DNA of 64,000 nt from Symbiodinium natans (Eukaryota; Sar; Dinophyceae; Suessiales; Symbiodiniaceae). The stretch spans positions 446,571 to 510,570 of the forward strand of contig CAJNDS010002256.1 of NCBI GenBank assembly GCA_905221605.1, given 5' to 3'. How positions within the stretch are numbered: the stretch's first letter is position 1; each line of letters starts with the position of its first letter. Below the pieces are notes generated by a model that had not been told where the DNA came from, ran no database searches, and was given only the letters and a program-made list of their open reading frames with translations. This document shows positions 37,130-50,100 of the stretch, piece after piece. A program made the position numbers and the translations under genes.

Positions 37130-37385
37130 GTATGCTGGAAAATACTTGAAAATTCTCGAACGTGGTTGAAAATGCTCGAAAATGCGCGAAAATGCTCGAA
37201 AATGATCGAAAATGCTGGAAAACGCAAGAAAATATCCGACAATGCCCGCAAATGGTCGGAAATGGTCGACAATGTTGGACAATGCTCGAAATTACTCGAA
37301 ATTGCTCGAAAAAGCTCGAAAATGCTACTAAAATGCTCGGAAATGCTCGGAAATAGGCGGAAATGCTCGGAAATGCTGAAAATGC
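37130..37385 (+). repeat. 10-bp tandem repeat with phased A-tracts
   Basis: About 25 imperfect copies of GAAAATGCTC. The runs of three to four A recur about every 10 bp, in phase with the DNA helix, which predicts curved DNA. A few further units occur at 37530-37600 after a short telomere-like block. Confidence 0.85.
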
Positions 37386-39329
37386 CCAGCCCAGCACTCT
37401 TTGCTATCGGACACCAAGCCTCAGCCGTCTCTAGCAGTCTTTAGTTTCAAGGTTTCTTACCCGTGCACTCTTTGCTATCGAGCACTAAGTCCCAACAGGG
37501 TTTCGGGTTTAGGGTTTAAGGTTTAGGAGTTAAACGTGCTCGAAAATGCTTGATAATGCTCCAAAATAGTGAAAAAAGGATCGGAAATGCAGCCAAACGG
37601 TTGATTCTCAAATTGTTTCAACACACTGTACGACTTTGCTGGCCTTGCAATGGGGCATGATCGAGAATCGCGTGCATAGTTGTCATGGGACGTGCAGAAA
37701 CACGTTGGTCGCGTTTTTTTTTCTGGATTGCTTTAATCGTTTTTTTCACATGCTAAATTGCAACACTCTGCTTGCCCTTACCATGGTCAGGCTTTGCGGC
37801 AACGCTTGCGGTGGGTAGATTTGGACTTCAACATCCACCCTTGGCGCCTTTTCCGACAATGGACAGTGACATTCACACACTCCGACGCCGATGTCCATGC
37901 AGGGGAGATCTTTGCATGACTTTGAGAACCGCGTGGGCTAGCCCTCTGGAACCTTTGACCAGGAGCCTGTCAGATCCTGCGACTTTTGCCTCTTCGGAAA
38001 AGCCGCCGATCAAAGCGCCCGAGGGTTGGGAGGCTTGTGGCACAGCACGTGCTTAGCAAAGCCAGAAAGTCAGATCACTCACAGCACGGGCCCAGCTCCC
38101 TGTTTGGCTAAAGCACACCTCACATACAGTATCTGCCCCGATCAGGCAGAGGGTTGGGTCGTGGCCGAGCCTTCAGGAGTACGGGTGCAGAGAGCATGGC
38201 GGGTCAGGGGCTGATGAATAGAGTTGATTGTTCAGGGGTTATCCGCCGATGAGTTGGCTGTCGTTGCATTACAGTAGCGTGGGCAGCCTGACGGTGAAAG
38301 CCAGGATAAGCCAGGGGAACAGACTAGATTCTAGACACCGTACACATAGTGACGGACGTGTTGTTCCCAAGAACACAACATGGCACAAGCTTTTTCATCG
38401 TCAGCATGTCAGAATGCAGCAGGAACATGTGACCCTGCACGGTGGCAACTTGGCTTGCACGATGGCAGTGAGGGCTGCCAAAAAAGCTTGGAATAGACCA
38501 TGGTATCCTGTGGTCGTGGCTGCAAGCTTGTCACTTCCAAGGCGAACCCTGTCACGTTTTTGAAGACTGCGGCAAGAAATAGCAACTTTGTACACTCAGC
38601 AAGTGGCTGTGCTTGCGCGAGATGAGGCAGTATTCCACAGACTTCAACCGATCCAGCAATCGCTGGGGCGCCTCGGCATTCCTTCAGTGCCCTGCGTACA
38701 GAAAGGATGAAGGCATTGCCCTGGAGTTCGGTTCCGTTCTAGCAGTTTTGGGGTTTGTGACCCAAACGGAAAAGCTCCGGGGTGCTCCGAGCTTGCACGA
38801 TGGCGCGCACAAACTTTCCGGCTCGAGGGTGCTGACAGATTTCATCTGTACCATGCGTTGTCCAGTGGGCAGGTTCCAATTCAACCGGGATGAGTTGCCG
38901 AAGGTGCCGGCTGGGCAGGATGATTTCACAACGTGAAGATATCCCAAAACGCAAGGCAGTAAGTATGCGCACGGTTTTGATGACGGGGATTCTAAGGCCA
39001 TCAGCAGGCTCAACAGGAGTAATGATTCGAGAGTGCAGTGGGGCATCTCTGTTCCGAAGGCGGCTCTGGGCCTGCATTTTTACGGAGCGCTGCCGCTTGA
39101 AGCTTTGAGGGCTGCTTGGCTTAGAAGGGTTAAGGTTTAGGGTTTGGGGTTTAGGGTTTAGGGTTACGGTAATTTCCTACTCAGTCTCACAGGTGATAAT
39201 ATGGTCACTTCTCTAAATTGCGGGTGGGACCCACTGGGGCCTGCATATTTACGATACTCTCAGCTGTGGTTTTGTTAATTTTTAGCTTATTCAACACATC
39301 AAAAATAAACGAAGAGGCAAGCGAACTTC

Positions 39330-40715
39330 TTGAAGTCAAGCGACCTCAGAGACACATACACATAGATTTTGAGAAAGTACATCTTCAACCAAAACAATTG
39401 GTTCAAGCAAAAGCCATACAAATTAAGACATAAAAGCATCTGCAACCAAAACCCTACATTTGAGAAAAACGCCTACCTTTTCAACCTATGAGAGAACACA
39501 ACTCCGTTGCCAGCCAAAAACCATACACGTTCAGAAAGAAGACCTGCACGTCCAATTTTAAAAGCTTCGCACTTTCAGGAACACTACACTCACTACACGT
39601 TTAACCAACAACCATACACTTTGAGAAAACAATCAGCCAAAACCATACACTTTGAGGCAAACATCTTACATTTTCATCCAAAACCATGCACTTTCAGGGA
39701 AACAACCCTATAGTTTCAACCAAAGACCATAGACTTTTAGCAAGAAAACGCCTGCATTTTCCATGCAAACATTTTCAACCAAAACCTTACACTTGGACAA
39801 CTTTTCCAACTAAAAGCCACAAACTCATATTTGGACAAAGACAAAATATACGTTCAACCATAAACTTTGAGAAAGAAGACGAGCATTTTCAACCAAAAGC
39901 AACCATGGCTTGTGAGAAAAAGTCCTCCTTTTTTTAACCAAAAACCATACACTTTGACAACAAGAAACCTAAATTGTCAACCGTTTAACCAAAAAGGCAT
40001 ACACTTTGGGATAAAAAGCATACACGGCCAGCAAAAGCACATGCACTGTCGCTTAAAGTGCATGCTGCATTCACTTTTGGCAAAAGCGAATGCTTTTTGT
40101 CAAAAGTGTATATACTTGTGCCCGAAAGCGCATGCAGTGCATGCACTTTCGATCAAAAGTGTATAAATGTTTGAAAAAGGCATGCGCTTCTGCAACAAGT
40201 GCATGCACTTCGGGCAAAAGTGAACACTTGAAAAACGCATACGCCTTTGCCAAAAGTGTATGCAGCTTGGGCGAAAGTGTATGTAGTTTTTCTGGAAGTG
40301 TATGCTTTTCTTTTCCCAAAGTGCATGCGTGTTTTCTCAAAATGTATGGCTGTTGGTTGACAAAGTAGGTTTCTTGTTGTCCAAGTGTATGGTTTTGGGT
40401 TTAACATGTAGATTTTCTCACAAGCCAAGAATGTTTGTTTTTCTTTCCCAATGTGTATGGTTTATGGTTGAGCATATAGGCATCCGAACGTGCCTGGTGT
40501 TTGGTTGAAAATGGAGCTTCTGTCATGAAAGTTCACGGTTTTTAGTTGAACATGTGGCGTCATTTCTCAAGATGTATGATGTTGGCTGAAAATGTAGGTT
40601 TCTTTTTCTCAATGTGTATGGTTTTGGTTGGAAATGTAGGTTGTTCTTCTCAAAGTGTATGGCTGTTAGTTGAACATGTAGGTTGTGTTTTCTGAAAGTG
40701 TAAGTATTTGCTGAG
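39330..40715. repeat. foldback-like inverted array of about 40-bp units
   Basis: From about 39340 to 40040 the plus strand carries imperfect units of the type ACCAAAACCATACACTTTGA followed by ACCTACATTTTCAACC. From about 40050 to 40710 the same units appear reversed (TCAAAGTGTATGG, then GTTGAAAATGTAGGTT). The middle (40030-40230) is rich in GTGCATGCAC-like inversions. The open frames in both strands are by-products of the repeat. A GGGGGCGGAGCCCCC hairpin plus A-tract lies just outside at about 40729-40750. Confidence 0.8.
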
Positions 40716-40754
40716 GACCGGGGAAGTGGGGGGCGGAGCCCCCCAAAAAAAATC

Positions 40755-43700
40755 TGTCTCAGTAGCATGACCGATTTTGTTTTTGTTTGCCCCCTCCCCC
40801 TCTGCGCATATGCCTCTCCGAGTTCATATAAGATTAAAGGTAGGATACTCCCCCTCTGCCTATGCTCCTCTTACATAGTTTTAAAATGCCGGCCCCACTG
40901 GGGTCCCTTGTTGAATACTCTTCGCTGCTCAGGTCGGCATTGGCTACTAGCCATGGAGGGATCCATCAGCACTGAGAGGGCAACATGACAATTATGTTTT
41001 TCGCAGTCAGTTCAGTCTGTTGCGCGCATGGTGTGCTCGGCCCACTTCAAGTATGATATATGCTAGTGTCTAAATACGATTATTGTTATTTCTGGGTTCA
41101 ATATTTGGGTGGAGGCCATGCCTGTGGCAAGCAGGAATCCGGAATCAAGAACAGGATGAGGGCACACGCTGGCACGCTGGGCTGCGACATGGCCAAACCT
41201 GGTAGCTGAATTTCAAGCACAAAGTGCCAGTTGCAACAGTCCCCATTGGCTTTAAATACGTCTGCGTTGTTCAATATTGGGAAGTCCGCTGCGAAGCAAC
41301 CCATGTTAATGTGTCGGGGTATTTGTGCCTTCCAGAAAAGGGAGAAGCAGACAGGGTCTGGGAGGCAAGTATTGTTCTGCAACTTTGGCTTCAAGGCATT
41401 TCAAGCTTTGCGTGAGGTCTGGGGTGTGCGGAAACTTTTGGGTGCGCATTTTGTTCTTCTAAGCCTTTTGTTGTATGCTTCGCTTGATTTTGCTTGACTC
41501 GAGCGACGAGCTGAATTGGAAGTGATCCTGTTGGGATCACGGAAGCACGAATAAGTTCAGCATGTCTTTTGCCGGCAGGAACACGCGTGAGGGTGCAAAA
41601 CCTCATCGCATGCTCAACTTGCCCAGCATGCGCTGGCCGGCGCAGATTTGCCGGCCATTTAGTGTGTATATTTGTTGTATACTTGCCTTACAACTGCGTT
41701 AAAAGTTAAAACTGTTTTCAGCAGCTGCTGTGGGAGGAGCGTGCAGGCGTTGCCTGCAAAATGCGTGCTGAACTCTGCAAGAAGGTCACAGATCAAGTGC
41801 CGCAACAGGACAAATTCGCCAAGCCTTCCTTCACATGGCAGACTCCGGACAGGGACACACTACAGGATCTGAACCTGCGGCATTTACCGTGCAGCTGCGG
41901 TCTCGCTCGTTGGGTGACAAAGTGCCTTCGTGCATAATCAATTAGCCACCATACAAAACAGCTCAGCGCATATCCGATAGTAAGGTGTTCCAGCTTCACT
42001 GAACGAGCGGCTTCCCAGCCTCCGAAAGGAGTGGGGGAGCTCCGCGAAGAGGTTCCAGCCCGCGGTGCGCGGATCGCGGAAGGAAAAAGCTTGCCATAAA
42101 AGCCACATGTTCTTTCGTCCCAAAAGCAGAAGCAGACATGTCTACACCTACAAGAACCGTCTTCTACTGCAGCATCAGCTCCCCATTGGGCAACGGCACG
42201 AAAGCGACTTGTAGAACGATAGGAGGGTGTAAGAAGCAACATGAAGCAACTCTTGGCATGTTCTTCAGCTTTCACATGAAGCGGTCAATTGTCCCCCAAA
42301 GCCTTATTCTCGATTGCCGTTTCCAGAATCTCTCCTGGTAGGGATTCTTGTGCTGGCTCATCCTGGTGCTGAAGGCCATTCTGCGGAACTGGCTGCACGC
42401 ATCCGCACAAAATCGCAGGTTCTGAACTTAACGTGATTGGGTTGGAGTCAGCTAGAGTCTGCTAGAGAAGCGCTTCCCTCAATCCGTAATGGATCCGCCT
42501 TGCATGCCCTATGGGGCGAAAGCCTCATGATGGCCCTAGAAGGATGTTTCAAACACACTTCTGTTGCAGGCCGCCCAGACCGCCCTGCCCATGGAGTGTG
42601 GCGAGGTATGCCAGGCTGCGGGCAGGGGCATTGTTGTCATCTCAATATGTGAGAATACAGTAACCTTCCATTGGGATCCTCATCACTCTGACGTTCGCCA
42701 GGAGCAGGTGTCCGAGTGGACTGCGGGCATTCTCATGATCCCAGTTCCTAACGGGGCATATCGTACCTGATACGATATGGGTTTGTGTTTTTTTGGGGGG
42801 CTCAGGTTTAAGAATGGCACACGGGTTGCACACCCGCGAACAGCCCGCGAAACATACCCCGAAACATACCCCCGAAACATACCCCGTAACATACCCCCGA
42901 AATTGCAGGTAAAGTAGCTCCTGATGCCGCGAAACATACCCGAAACATACCCCCGAAACATACCCCGAAACAGACCCCGAAACAGACCCGCGAAACATAC
43001 CCCGACCCCAACACGTGTCACGCGCCTCCCCATTAAAATACAAACCCATATGTAAGCGAGGTCCAGGGATCTTCGGCAAAAGCCATTGCAGGTCGAAATC
43101 ATGAATGCGGCGACCATGCTTCCTCCAGTGTTTAGCTGCGTTGCAGCGTGCTGGTCTGTGGGACACAAGGTTGCTCAATGGCACATCAATGGTTATTAAA
43201 TAGTTCAGCGAGTGGGGTTGTCTCATGGCTTTTGGGTAATGTTGGACTCGCTTTAGTGCGCAGGGCCCCAACCCCCCCCCGCCCCCCAAACAGTTTTGGG
43301 GTTGTCGGAGATCCTGAATAGTGGGCTGGGATCTGGGACGGGGGCTGGGGGTAGGGCGGCTAGGGGTCGAGGGTTGAGGGGAAGCCTTGAAGTTTTCCAG
43401 GCTTTGTAGCTCCCTGGCCAGGGGGGCTGCGGATTAATGCGTGTAACCGAAACAGTTACTAAAAGCGAATCAGGGCAGCTCGTGGGCTACTCCCTTGGAA
43501 AATTGTTTGGGGGCCTGTTTCGTAATGAAATCTTAAAGGAATTTAAAGAAGGCTGGACACCAAAAAATCCGGAGCCTCCCATCCAAAACTTTTTTTAGGT
43601 TTTGGCTCCCCGGCTCCCCGCCCTTCAACCCCGGCCCGGCAACATCGCATAATTGAGGACCACCCTCATCAAAGGGGGGGTCCCCGAAAAGATTTCCGGA

Positions 43701-45280
43701 AAAACGCATAATAGTGCCCTTTTCACTAAACCGGTGCAACATTAGCCGAGGCATGGTGGAGATCACCTGCAGCTATCGCCATGCTCGCAGGCAACTTGAC
43801 AGTCACCCATAGCCTTCGGTCCTTACAGTCTCGCGATTGTGTGAACATATGAAGCATGCGTTGTGCAGCTCGCCTTCATAGAGTTCATTCCGGCAAAGGC
43901 CGCAGATAGCTGGGCATGCAACTGCAGCCCATCGCAGCGAAAGCAAACTGCTTCCTAGTCCCAAACATGCCGCATCTGGCACGCTGGATGGCCCCCTGCT
44001 TCCCTCTCCTCCCCTTCCCCCTCTTCCCGGCCCCCGCCTTGCAGGGACGAAACAAACGGCAACCCAAAGGCTCGCGAAGCCTAAGTCCAAAAACTCGAAT
44101 CTCTCAAACTCCGGGAGTGAATCGAAACAACACGTCCTGGCAATTGGGTGTTTTGATGTGTTTTGGCCTGACCTACTATGCGCCGGCAGCATGTGGGTCG
44201 GGGCCTTTAAAGTTTGGCGTTCCTTGCCCCGCTCTTTTGGTCACTCCGGGTGCGCGCAAGAGAACCTTCCATTCCTGCAGGCGGGTGCCTACACGGGTCG
44301 GTGGGACAGGGCTTTCGTGCTAAGACTCTCCACTCTAAAACGTCTCAAACCTCCAAAATCAGTGGGTGCGATGGGGAAACAAGGCGTCCATGTGAGAACC
44401 TCTGATGTGCACTGGGCTGGGGCCGATGCGAATTTCGCCCCAAGCCGCGATGTAACGAGACGACCGGCAGAATGTAAATCCCACACCTCGGATTGTCACG
44501 TCCCAGTTTAAATCGAAATCCTCAAGAGTTGTCGGGCTTCAGGTTTGAGAAAAGGGTTTGCCTGTCCTTCGGTTTTGAGGTTAGGGGGTTCAGACGTATA
44601 GGGCTCAAACTTAACAATTTTCAATGGCTTCAAAGATGTCCCTATGACGGCTGCAGCACAGCAAACACAGCTCCCAAATGGCCAGCAGCATCTCCCCCTA
44701 TCTTCCCCACATTGACCGAGGATGGTTCCTGATGATTCCAGCAAGCACTGCTAGCCATCTCTATTGCGCGCCTTAGCGGCACTTCGGGCCAAAGCGCGGG
44801 CTTGTGCCTTTCGCACGTGTCAGTTTTGTGCAAGTTCCCCTTCTACTGATGACTGCTGACCTGAGGCTTTCAACGGCGAGTACTTGCCAAAGCTCGAGCG
44901 GCTGGACCAAGCATGCAGCTCCGTCTCAACGTCTGAGAAATGCTTCGGCTATGTCCAGCTTGCCACTAGTACTGTTAACGGGGCGGGATGTGGCCTGGTC
45001 CTGATGCACGGGCTCCTGCACACCTGCCGGCTAGGGGTTTACCATGGTTTACCCATTTCCAGCCCAAAAAGTCTGTGGTGATTCCCCTCCTTCAATCTCA
45101 AACGAAACTGTTCTGGTACTAAGTGGGGTTTCGGAGGGGGCCTGGTTCATAAGTGTTTACTGTTAAGACGGGTTTCGCATCAGGGGGAGGTGCCTCTTAC
45201 CACCATTCCATTCATGTGGTATTTTTTCGAAGCCATGTAAATGCATTCTGTTCGTGCCGAATGCATGACTCCCTGAATGC
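40755..45280. other. mostly unique DNA with weak exon-like pieces
   Basis: A short piece at 42570-42605 (AAQTALPMECGE) has TTGCAG before it and GTATGC after it and may be an isolated exon. Nothing else is supportable apart from the minisatellite at 42.8 kb and poly-C/G runs near 43270. Confidence 0.4.
42838..43005 (+). repeat. CGAAACATACCC minisatellite
   Basis: Imperfect units of 14-15 bp (CCCGAAACATACC) in two blocks separated by about 40 bp of unique sequence. A single diverged unit also occurs at 57053-57085. Minus-strand frames here (GVCFGVCFGG-like) are repeat translations. Confidence 0.88.
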
Positions 45281-45286
45281 GATATG

Positions 45287-45406
45287 CATGTGGGCATTTC
45301 CCAAAAATAGGGGTACCCCATTTATACCCCCAAATAGAATAGGAATGAATAGGATCCCCTTAAAGGGGCCCCAAAAAGGACCCCTATTTTCGGAGACCCC
45401 CATGTG
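45287..45406 (+). mobile_element. GGGGGTTTCCGAAA MITE, copy 4
   Basis: Between two CATGTG-type ends: GGGCATTTCCCAAAAATAGG on the left and CCCCTATTTTCGGAGACCCC on the right, with a central GGATCCCCTTAAAGGGG palindrome. A telomere-like array begins about 100 bp further on. Confidence 0.6.
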
Positions 45407-45507
45407 ACCTCAGGCATCTCTATAGCTTCTGTTTTGGCTGCGTGGGCATTGTCGCGGTCCAATCTCTTCACAACACTCGTGGCCTCGATTTGCCTATGTA
45501 CCTGGGC

Positions 45508-45578
45508 TTTTAGGGTTTAGGGTTTAGGGTTTAGGGTTTAGGGTTTAGGGTTTAGGGTTTAGGGTTTAGGGTTTGGAG
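45508..45578 (+). repeat. TTTAGGG telomere-like array
   Basis: About ten exact heptamers, about 100 bp after MITE copy 4. Confidence 0.97.
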
Positions 45579-45599
45579 CCTGGGTTGTCGGGAGCATTG

Positions 45600-46500
45600 A
45601 AGTTTGCCGCAGCAGGTGTGAGACCTGTCTTTTTCAAGTACTTCGCTGCGCACACGTTCCAGTTCGTTGTGCCAGGCTTCGTTCTGCTGATGTTCGCGGG
45701 CCCGGAGGTGCAACTCATTCGACGCAGCTGCACCCACTTTTTCCGAAGCATTGGCATCGTTTTAATGTTGCTGAAGGGCCCTGCCAAACACTGGCGAGGA
45801 CCTTCATCAGCATGTGGCGTGGAGAACACAGACCCTTTCAGGTGTCTGGGGTGCAGATTTCTGATGATTCTTGAAGGTAGCATCATGCAGACTTGTGACT
45901 AGTCTGCTAACGAGCTGGGGATAGCTGGGGCACAGTCAGGGCCAGCCTTCGCAGAGCACAACTTGCCAGTTGTATCATGTTGTCAGGTAAGGTCAACCTC
46001 AGGGTCTGCAGCCCTTAGTCGCACAGTCGCGTATCACCACTGCATCCTGCAGGCATTGTGCTTCTGTACCTGAGCCCCATGGTTTGGAACCGTCAGAGCT
46101 TCGACTTCAGAGCCTTGTCTTTGATCGCCTTGAAGTCGTCGCAGCGGCTTGCAACGAGTCGATATAGCTGTGAACAGAAGTACAAATATTCCCAGACATC
46201 GTGCAAACATGTGCAAACACTTTTCGGGCAGTATGAGTAGGCCCTCTGCGCTGTTCCCCACGTGTATTGCTCAAACATGCTGAAGAATGCTTCTTTGTCT
46301 CTCACACAAGGCATCCCTCCGATTTGCATGTGTTTCGTCTTTGGCTTCCTGATGGCAGTGCTCCTGTGCTGCATTTGTGTACTACTGGTAGTGGCTCGCT
46401 GCGTGTCAGGGACCCAAATCACCCAACCACAGAAGTCTCAGCAAATCTCCCTTGAGGGTGCTTGCGGTGCAAAGACGTCAGCCCTCTTTCTTGCTCCATA
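45600..46500 (+). CDS. candidate multi-exon membrane protein
   Basis: Three hydrophobic segments appear in order on the plus strand, each next to an AG acceptor-like site: about 45615-45710 (FFKYFAAHTFQFVVPGFVLL), about 46055-46140 (IVLLYLSPMVWNRQ) and about 46312-46400 (CMCFVFGFLMAVLLCCICVL). This would suit a polytopic membrane protein with short exons, but each piece is short and the antisense strand of the first piece also has a coding look. Low confidence; no family is recognised. Confidence 0.22.
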
Positions 46501-47012
46501 GCCGCCAGAGCCAACACCCACAGCCGCAGCGGCAACAGTGACACCCACCCAGCAGCAGCAGCCACCACCACCGACAGCAACGACACCCCCTTACCCACCG
46601 CCCACCCACCACCCACCTCCCACCGCCCACCATCCACGGTTCGAGGCACAGTTTTTCCGCGCATTTTCACACAATTGGCAGTTTTCTACGGGTCATCATC
46701 AACGATTTAGGTTCGCCAGTTTCTCAGGAAGCGGTGCGACTGTGACACGTTCCCCGCTTGCCCGTGCTAGGAGCCCGCCGAAACAGGAACACACAAAGCA
46801 TGTCAAAACACCATTGGCATGCGTCGATCTTTCGGGGCTGGGAAAAGGCCCGACCCCCCAAATAGCCACGTGTTCATTGGTTTGGCCACATGCAGCAGCA
46901 ACTTCAGGTGGGCTCCACTGGGACCTCGCAGCCATCCTCTTTTCCATGTGGCCCTGATCCCTTACAGCTGCCAACTCAGGGCAACTTGCGGTTTCATTGC
47001 GTGGTGCTCCGT

Positions 47013-47138
47013 CATGTGGGGGGGTTTCCGAATATAGGGGGGGTACCTTATTGGGGGTCCTTATTACAAGTGAATCCTACTATTGGGGGTCTGGATTCTA
47101 GATTGGCTGGCCCCCTTATTTTCGTAAAACGCCATGTG
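47013..47138 (+). mobile_element. GGGGGTTTCCGAAA MITE, copy 5
   Basis: Left GGGGGGGTTTCCGAATATAG, right CCCCTTATTTTCGTAAAACG, flanked on both sides by CATGTGG. The flanking CATGTGG is a candidate target duplication or terminal motif. Confidence 0.65.
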
Positions 47139-47139
47139 G

Positions 47140-50100
47140 AAGAAGAATTGGAGGTATCAGCTCGAGCTGCACACTCGAAGGGCACTAGCTTACCAACGGC
47201 CCAGTCCAACCTTCTTTTGTGCCTGTGTAGCATCGCAGCATAGGTCCCTGCAGGGCGGGTTCGCTGGGTGACGGGGCCCCAAGCCCAAACGATGTGGGGG
47301 CGTATGTAGGCCGATGTCGGCCAGCGCAGAACTACAGACAATTCTGCTAATTTCAGATGCCGTTGTGGGTGCGTGTGGGTGTACTTAAAGGTCTTGTCAA
47401 CAATCTGGGAGTTGGCGAAGTAGAAGGCAGCTTGAGAGCCTAGCCGTCGACCTGAGACGCTGCGCTCTGCCACTGCTGCCTGCAATTGCTCGATGGTTTT
47501 GAAAGTTGCGAAGCACTTTCCCAGGCTACTACACGCTGCTGGGCTGCAACAGGGTTGACTACAGTAGGCCGTGCCCGGCAACAGACATGCATCATCGGGC
47601 CAGGATACCCATTGTCGCATTGAGGTAACTTCCTGTGTATCCAGGTGTCGCTCGGCGGTCTTGTTCGAGATGTCTCATGAAGCGATGCGCGATTTCCTCG
47701 TCACCGGGAAAAGAGAGGAGACAACAGTATTCATTATATAGATTTTCAGTTCGTTAATGTTTGTTATCGAGATCTCGTTTTGCTGTATGCGCACACGCGT
47801 TCCAGTAGCATCTAGCCCGCTCCGCAGAGATTCTGGAGGTCCAGGGGGATATGCAACCAAGCTGCTGTTCCCCGAATGCCAATAAGCCAGACATGCCACA
47901 GAGCCACGCCTTGTAAACGGGACTTGGGTGCCTGAGAAATTTTGTGCGCAGTCCCACCATGTCCAACCCAACGGGGCGCAAAGCGATAGCGGTTGGAGTG
48001 GGCGGAATGGTCTCATATGCACACTGCATGCACCAGGACACCGACACCGATGAGAGCACCACTCTCCAAACCGTCACATGGCTCACAACTTTTGCCGGTT
48101 CTGAAGCACAAAGCACGCGAAGCCAAGTGTGCCCAGGCAACTTCTGAGGGAGGAGATGCCGACTGGGAGCTGTTTGAGATGGAGAAGCCCTGAGACGGAG
48201 GGCGGATAGGAACTTTTTCTACCGAACTGGAGGCCATATGCTTGCGGCTAGAACCCAGCGAGGGTTGCTGGCGTGCAATGCCAAAACCTCCCATTTAATG
48301 AGCTGCACCCGCATAGGAAGAACACAAGATCACGGGGTCTTTTTAATTGTTCCCAACCTAAAGTTGGCCCATTTGCCAGTTATCATGCCGGATGCCTGAC
48401 GGTGCAGCTTGCCATGCTTAGATACTTGTCTGTGGACTCTGGTCCGGGGTCTTGTTTCCGTTCAATTGTCCGACCCTGCAAATTAGCAGGCTCGTCGCGA
48501 TCTGAACAATTCGATTATCTTGTGCACTTGTGCAAAGCTGGGAAGACAAGACCACCAACGCCCTTTCAGAAGTTCTGGGCACGATGGTTTCCTTTCGGCA
48601 CCAGGACGAATATTATCAACGGTCCTATGGTCAACGCAGCCTGCACCCACATGCAGCATTCCGTGCGCACGTCGATGTGCGCAGCAGGCGCCTGTGGCAT
48701 GGCTTCCTAGCGTCTAAAAATGCTTCTTTGCGCCAAGCGCAAGCCTCTCTGCCAAGCAGCGACGGACGAAGTTGGCGCGACGTTTCATTCCCTTGTTCGG
48801 AGTGGGAGATCGACTCACAATGCCTGGCACCTGGCTCCATTTGATGCATGTGTGTGTGTCGTACACAGCCATGCACGCCCCAGCTCACGACATCGCAGAA
48901 GCCAAACTGAGTTGCGACAATTCTAAGATAAACAGTGTCTTGATTTGATCAGCTTGGCAGTGGCGGAAGTCGGCATAGAGTGTTGTTTCACCCGAGCCTC
49001 TCGAAGGAGGCATGATGACCGCAACGATCCGCAACGTGAGTCGTTCAAGGCTTCAGACAGGACAATCAAAGGCGTGGGACATATTGGGACATCTTCAGGC
49101 TAGTCTATGTGTAGAGTCCCATGGCCGAGCAACGGTGGCTTGAACGGCTGGTATGCGGTCGGAGCGTCAGTTTTACAGAGTTTGAAGTCCTGGGGGGCCA
49201 CCCTTGCCAAATTTTTTTCTGGATCCATATTCCCTTCTATCCAAGGACCAGCCGATCCAAGGCCTCCTGGACAGGTCCGGCGTGTAGTCTGGCGATTCTA
49301 TACATCTCTTCTCAAAGACCTTAGAAAAACTTACAACCTCGCACAGGCGACGACAGCAGAAAAGTTGCAACGCATGGGGCAGATGGGGGTGTAAAGCCGC
49401 AAGTGCGTGGATGCAGGGTGTTCGAAAAGCCGAAGGGCTGCGTTGCGTTACAACGACCCGGTGGGCGGAAACACGCTTGTGGGTAATGCCCTGGTTTGCA
49501 TGCCCCCTCCCCCCCCCCCCCAAAGCGTTGCAGAGCGCCCACGGCGTTTCCAGCCGCAACTGGAGCCCCCAATCCCCAGTCTCTGCGGAACGCCGGGAGC
49601 TGTGGCAAGAGCCAAGGCTTCTAAGGCTCATCAACATGTGTTGGGCAGTTCCTGAGCTGCTGATGGTGCGCAGTGAGTAATTGTAGGGTAGCTATACTCC
49701 AACATCCTTTTCGGAGGCAGAGCCCCCAGATGCTCTCTCCCTCACGTTGCCGTCCTTGCAACACATTCAACGAAGTGCGTCGTTTCATGCTAATTCGTTG
49801 CACCCCGACAGGGGGGTGTTCTATACTACAGGTTGAAGCCGCTCATTTCAAATTGGAAGACTTACTGAGTGGCTCTGAGTGGCGAAGCCGCAAGCCAAAG
49901 AACTGTGACGATGTCGCAAAGTCGGGCAATCCCAGCCTTACATGCTTTACGTGTTCTGACGAACGTCAGTCTTGCCTCACACTGTAGGTGTACTCAATCT
50001 TAGCACAGTTAGCGAAAGCACATGCACCTGACATCTTCAGCACAGACCCTACATGGTAAATGTCTGGGCTGAGCTCATGGTGGGCGTCGTCCACAACGTC

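Noticed and set aside
39500-40770. Several Cys/Lys/Phe-rich frames as small secreted proteins
   Set aside because: All are translations of the inverted 40-bp repeat array.
46545-46635. Pro/His-rich frame as a protein domain
   Set aside because: Low-complexity CCACC run without flanking coding signal.
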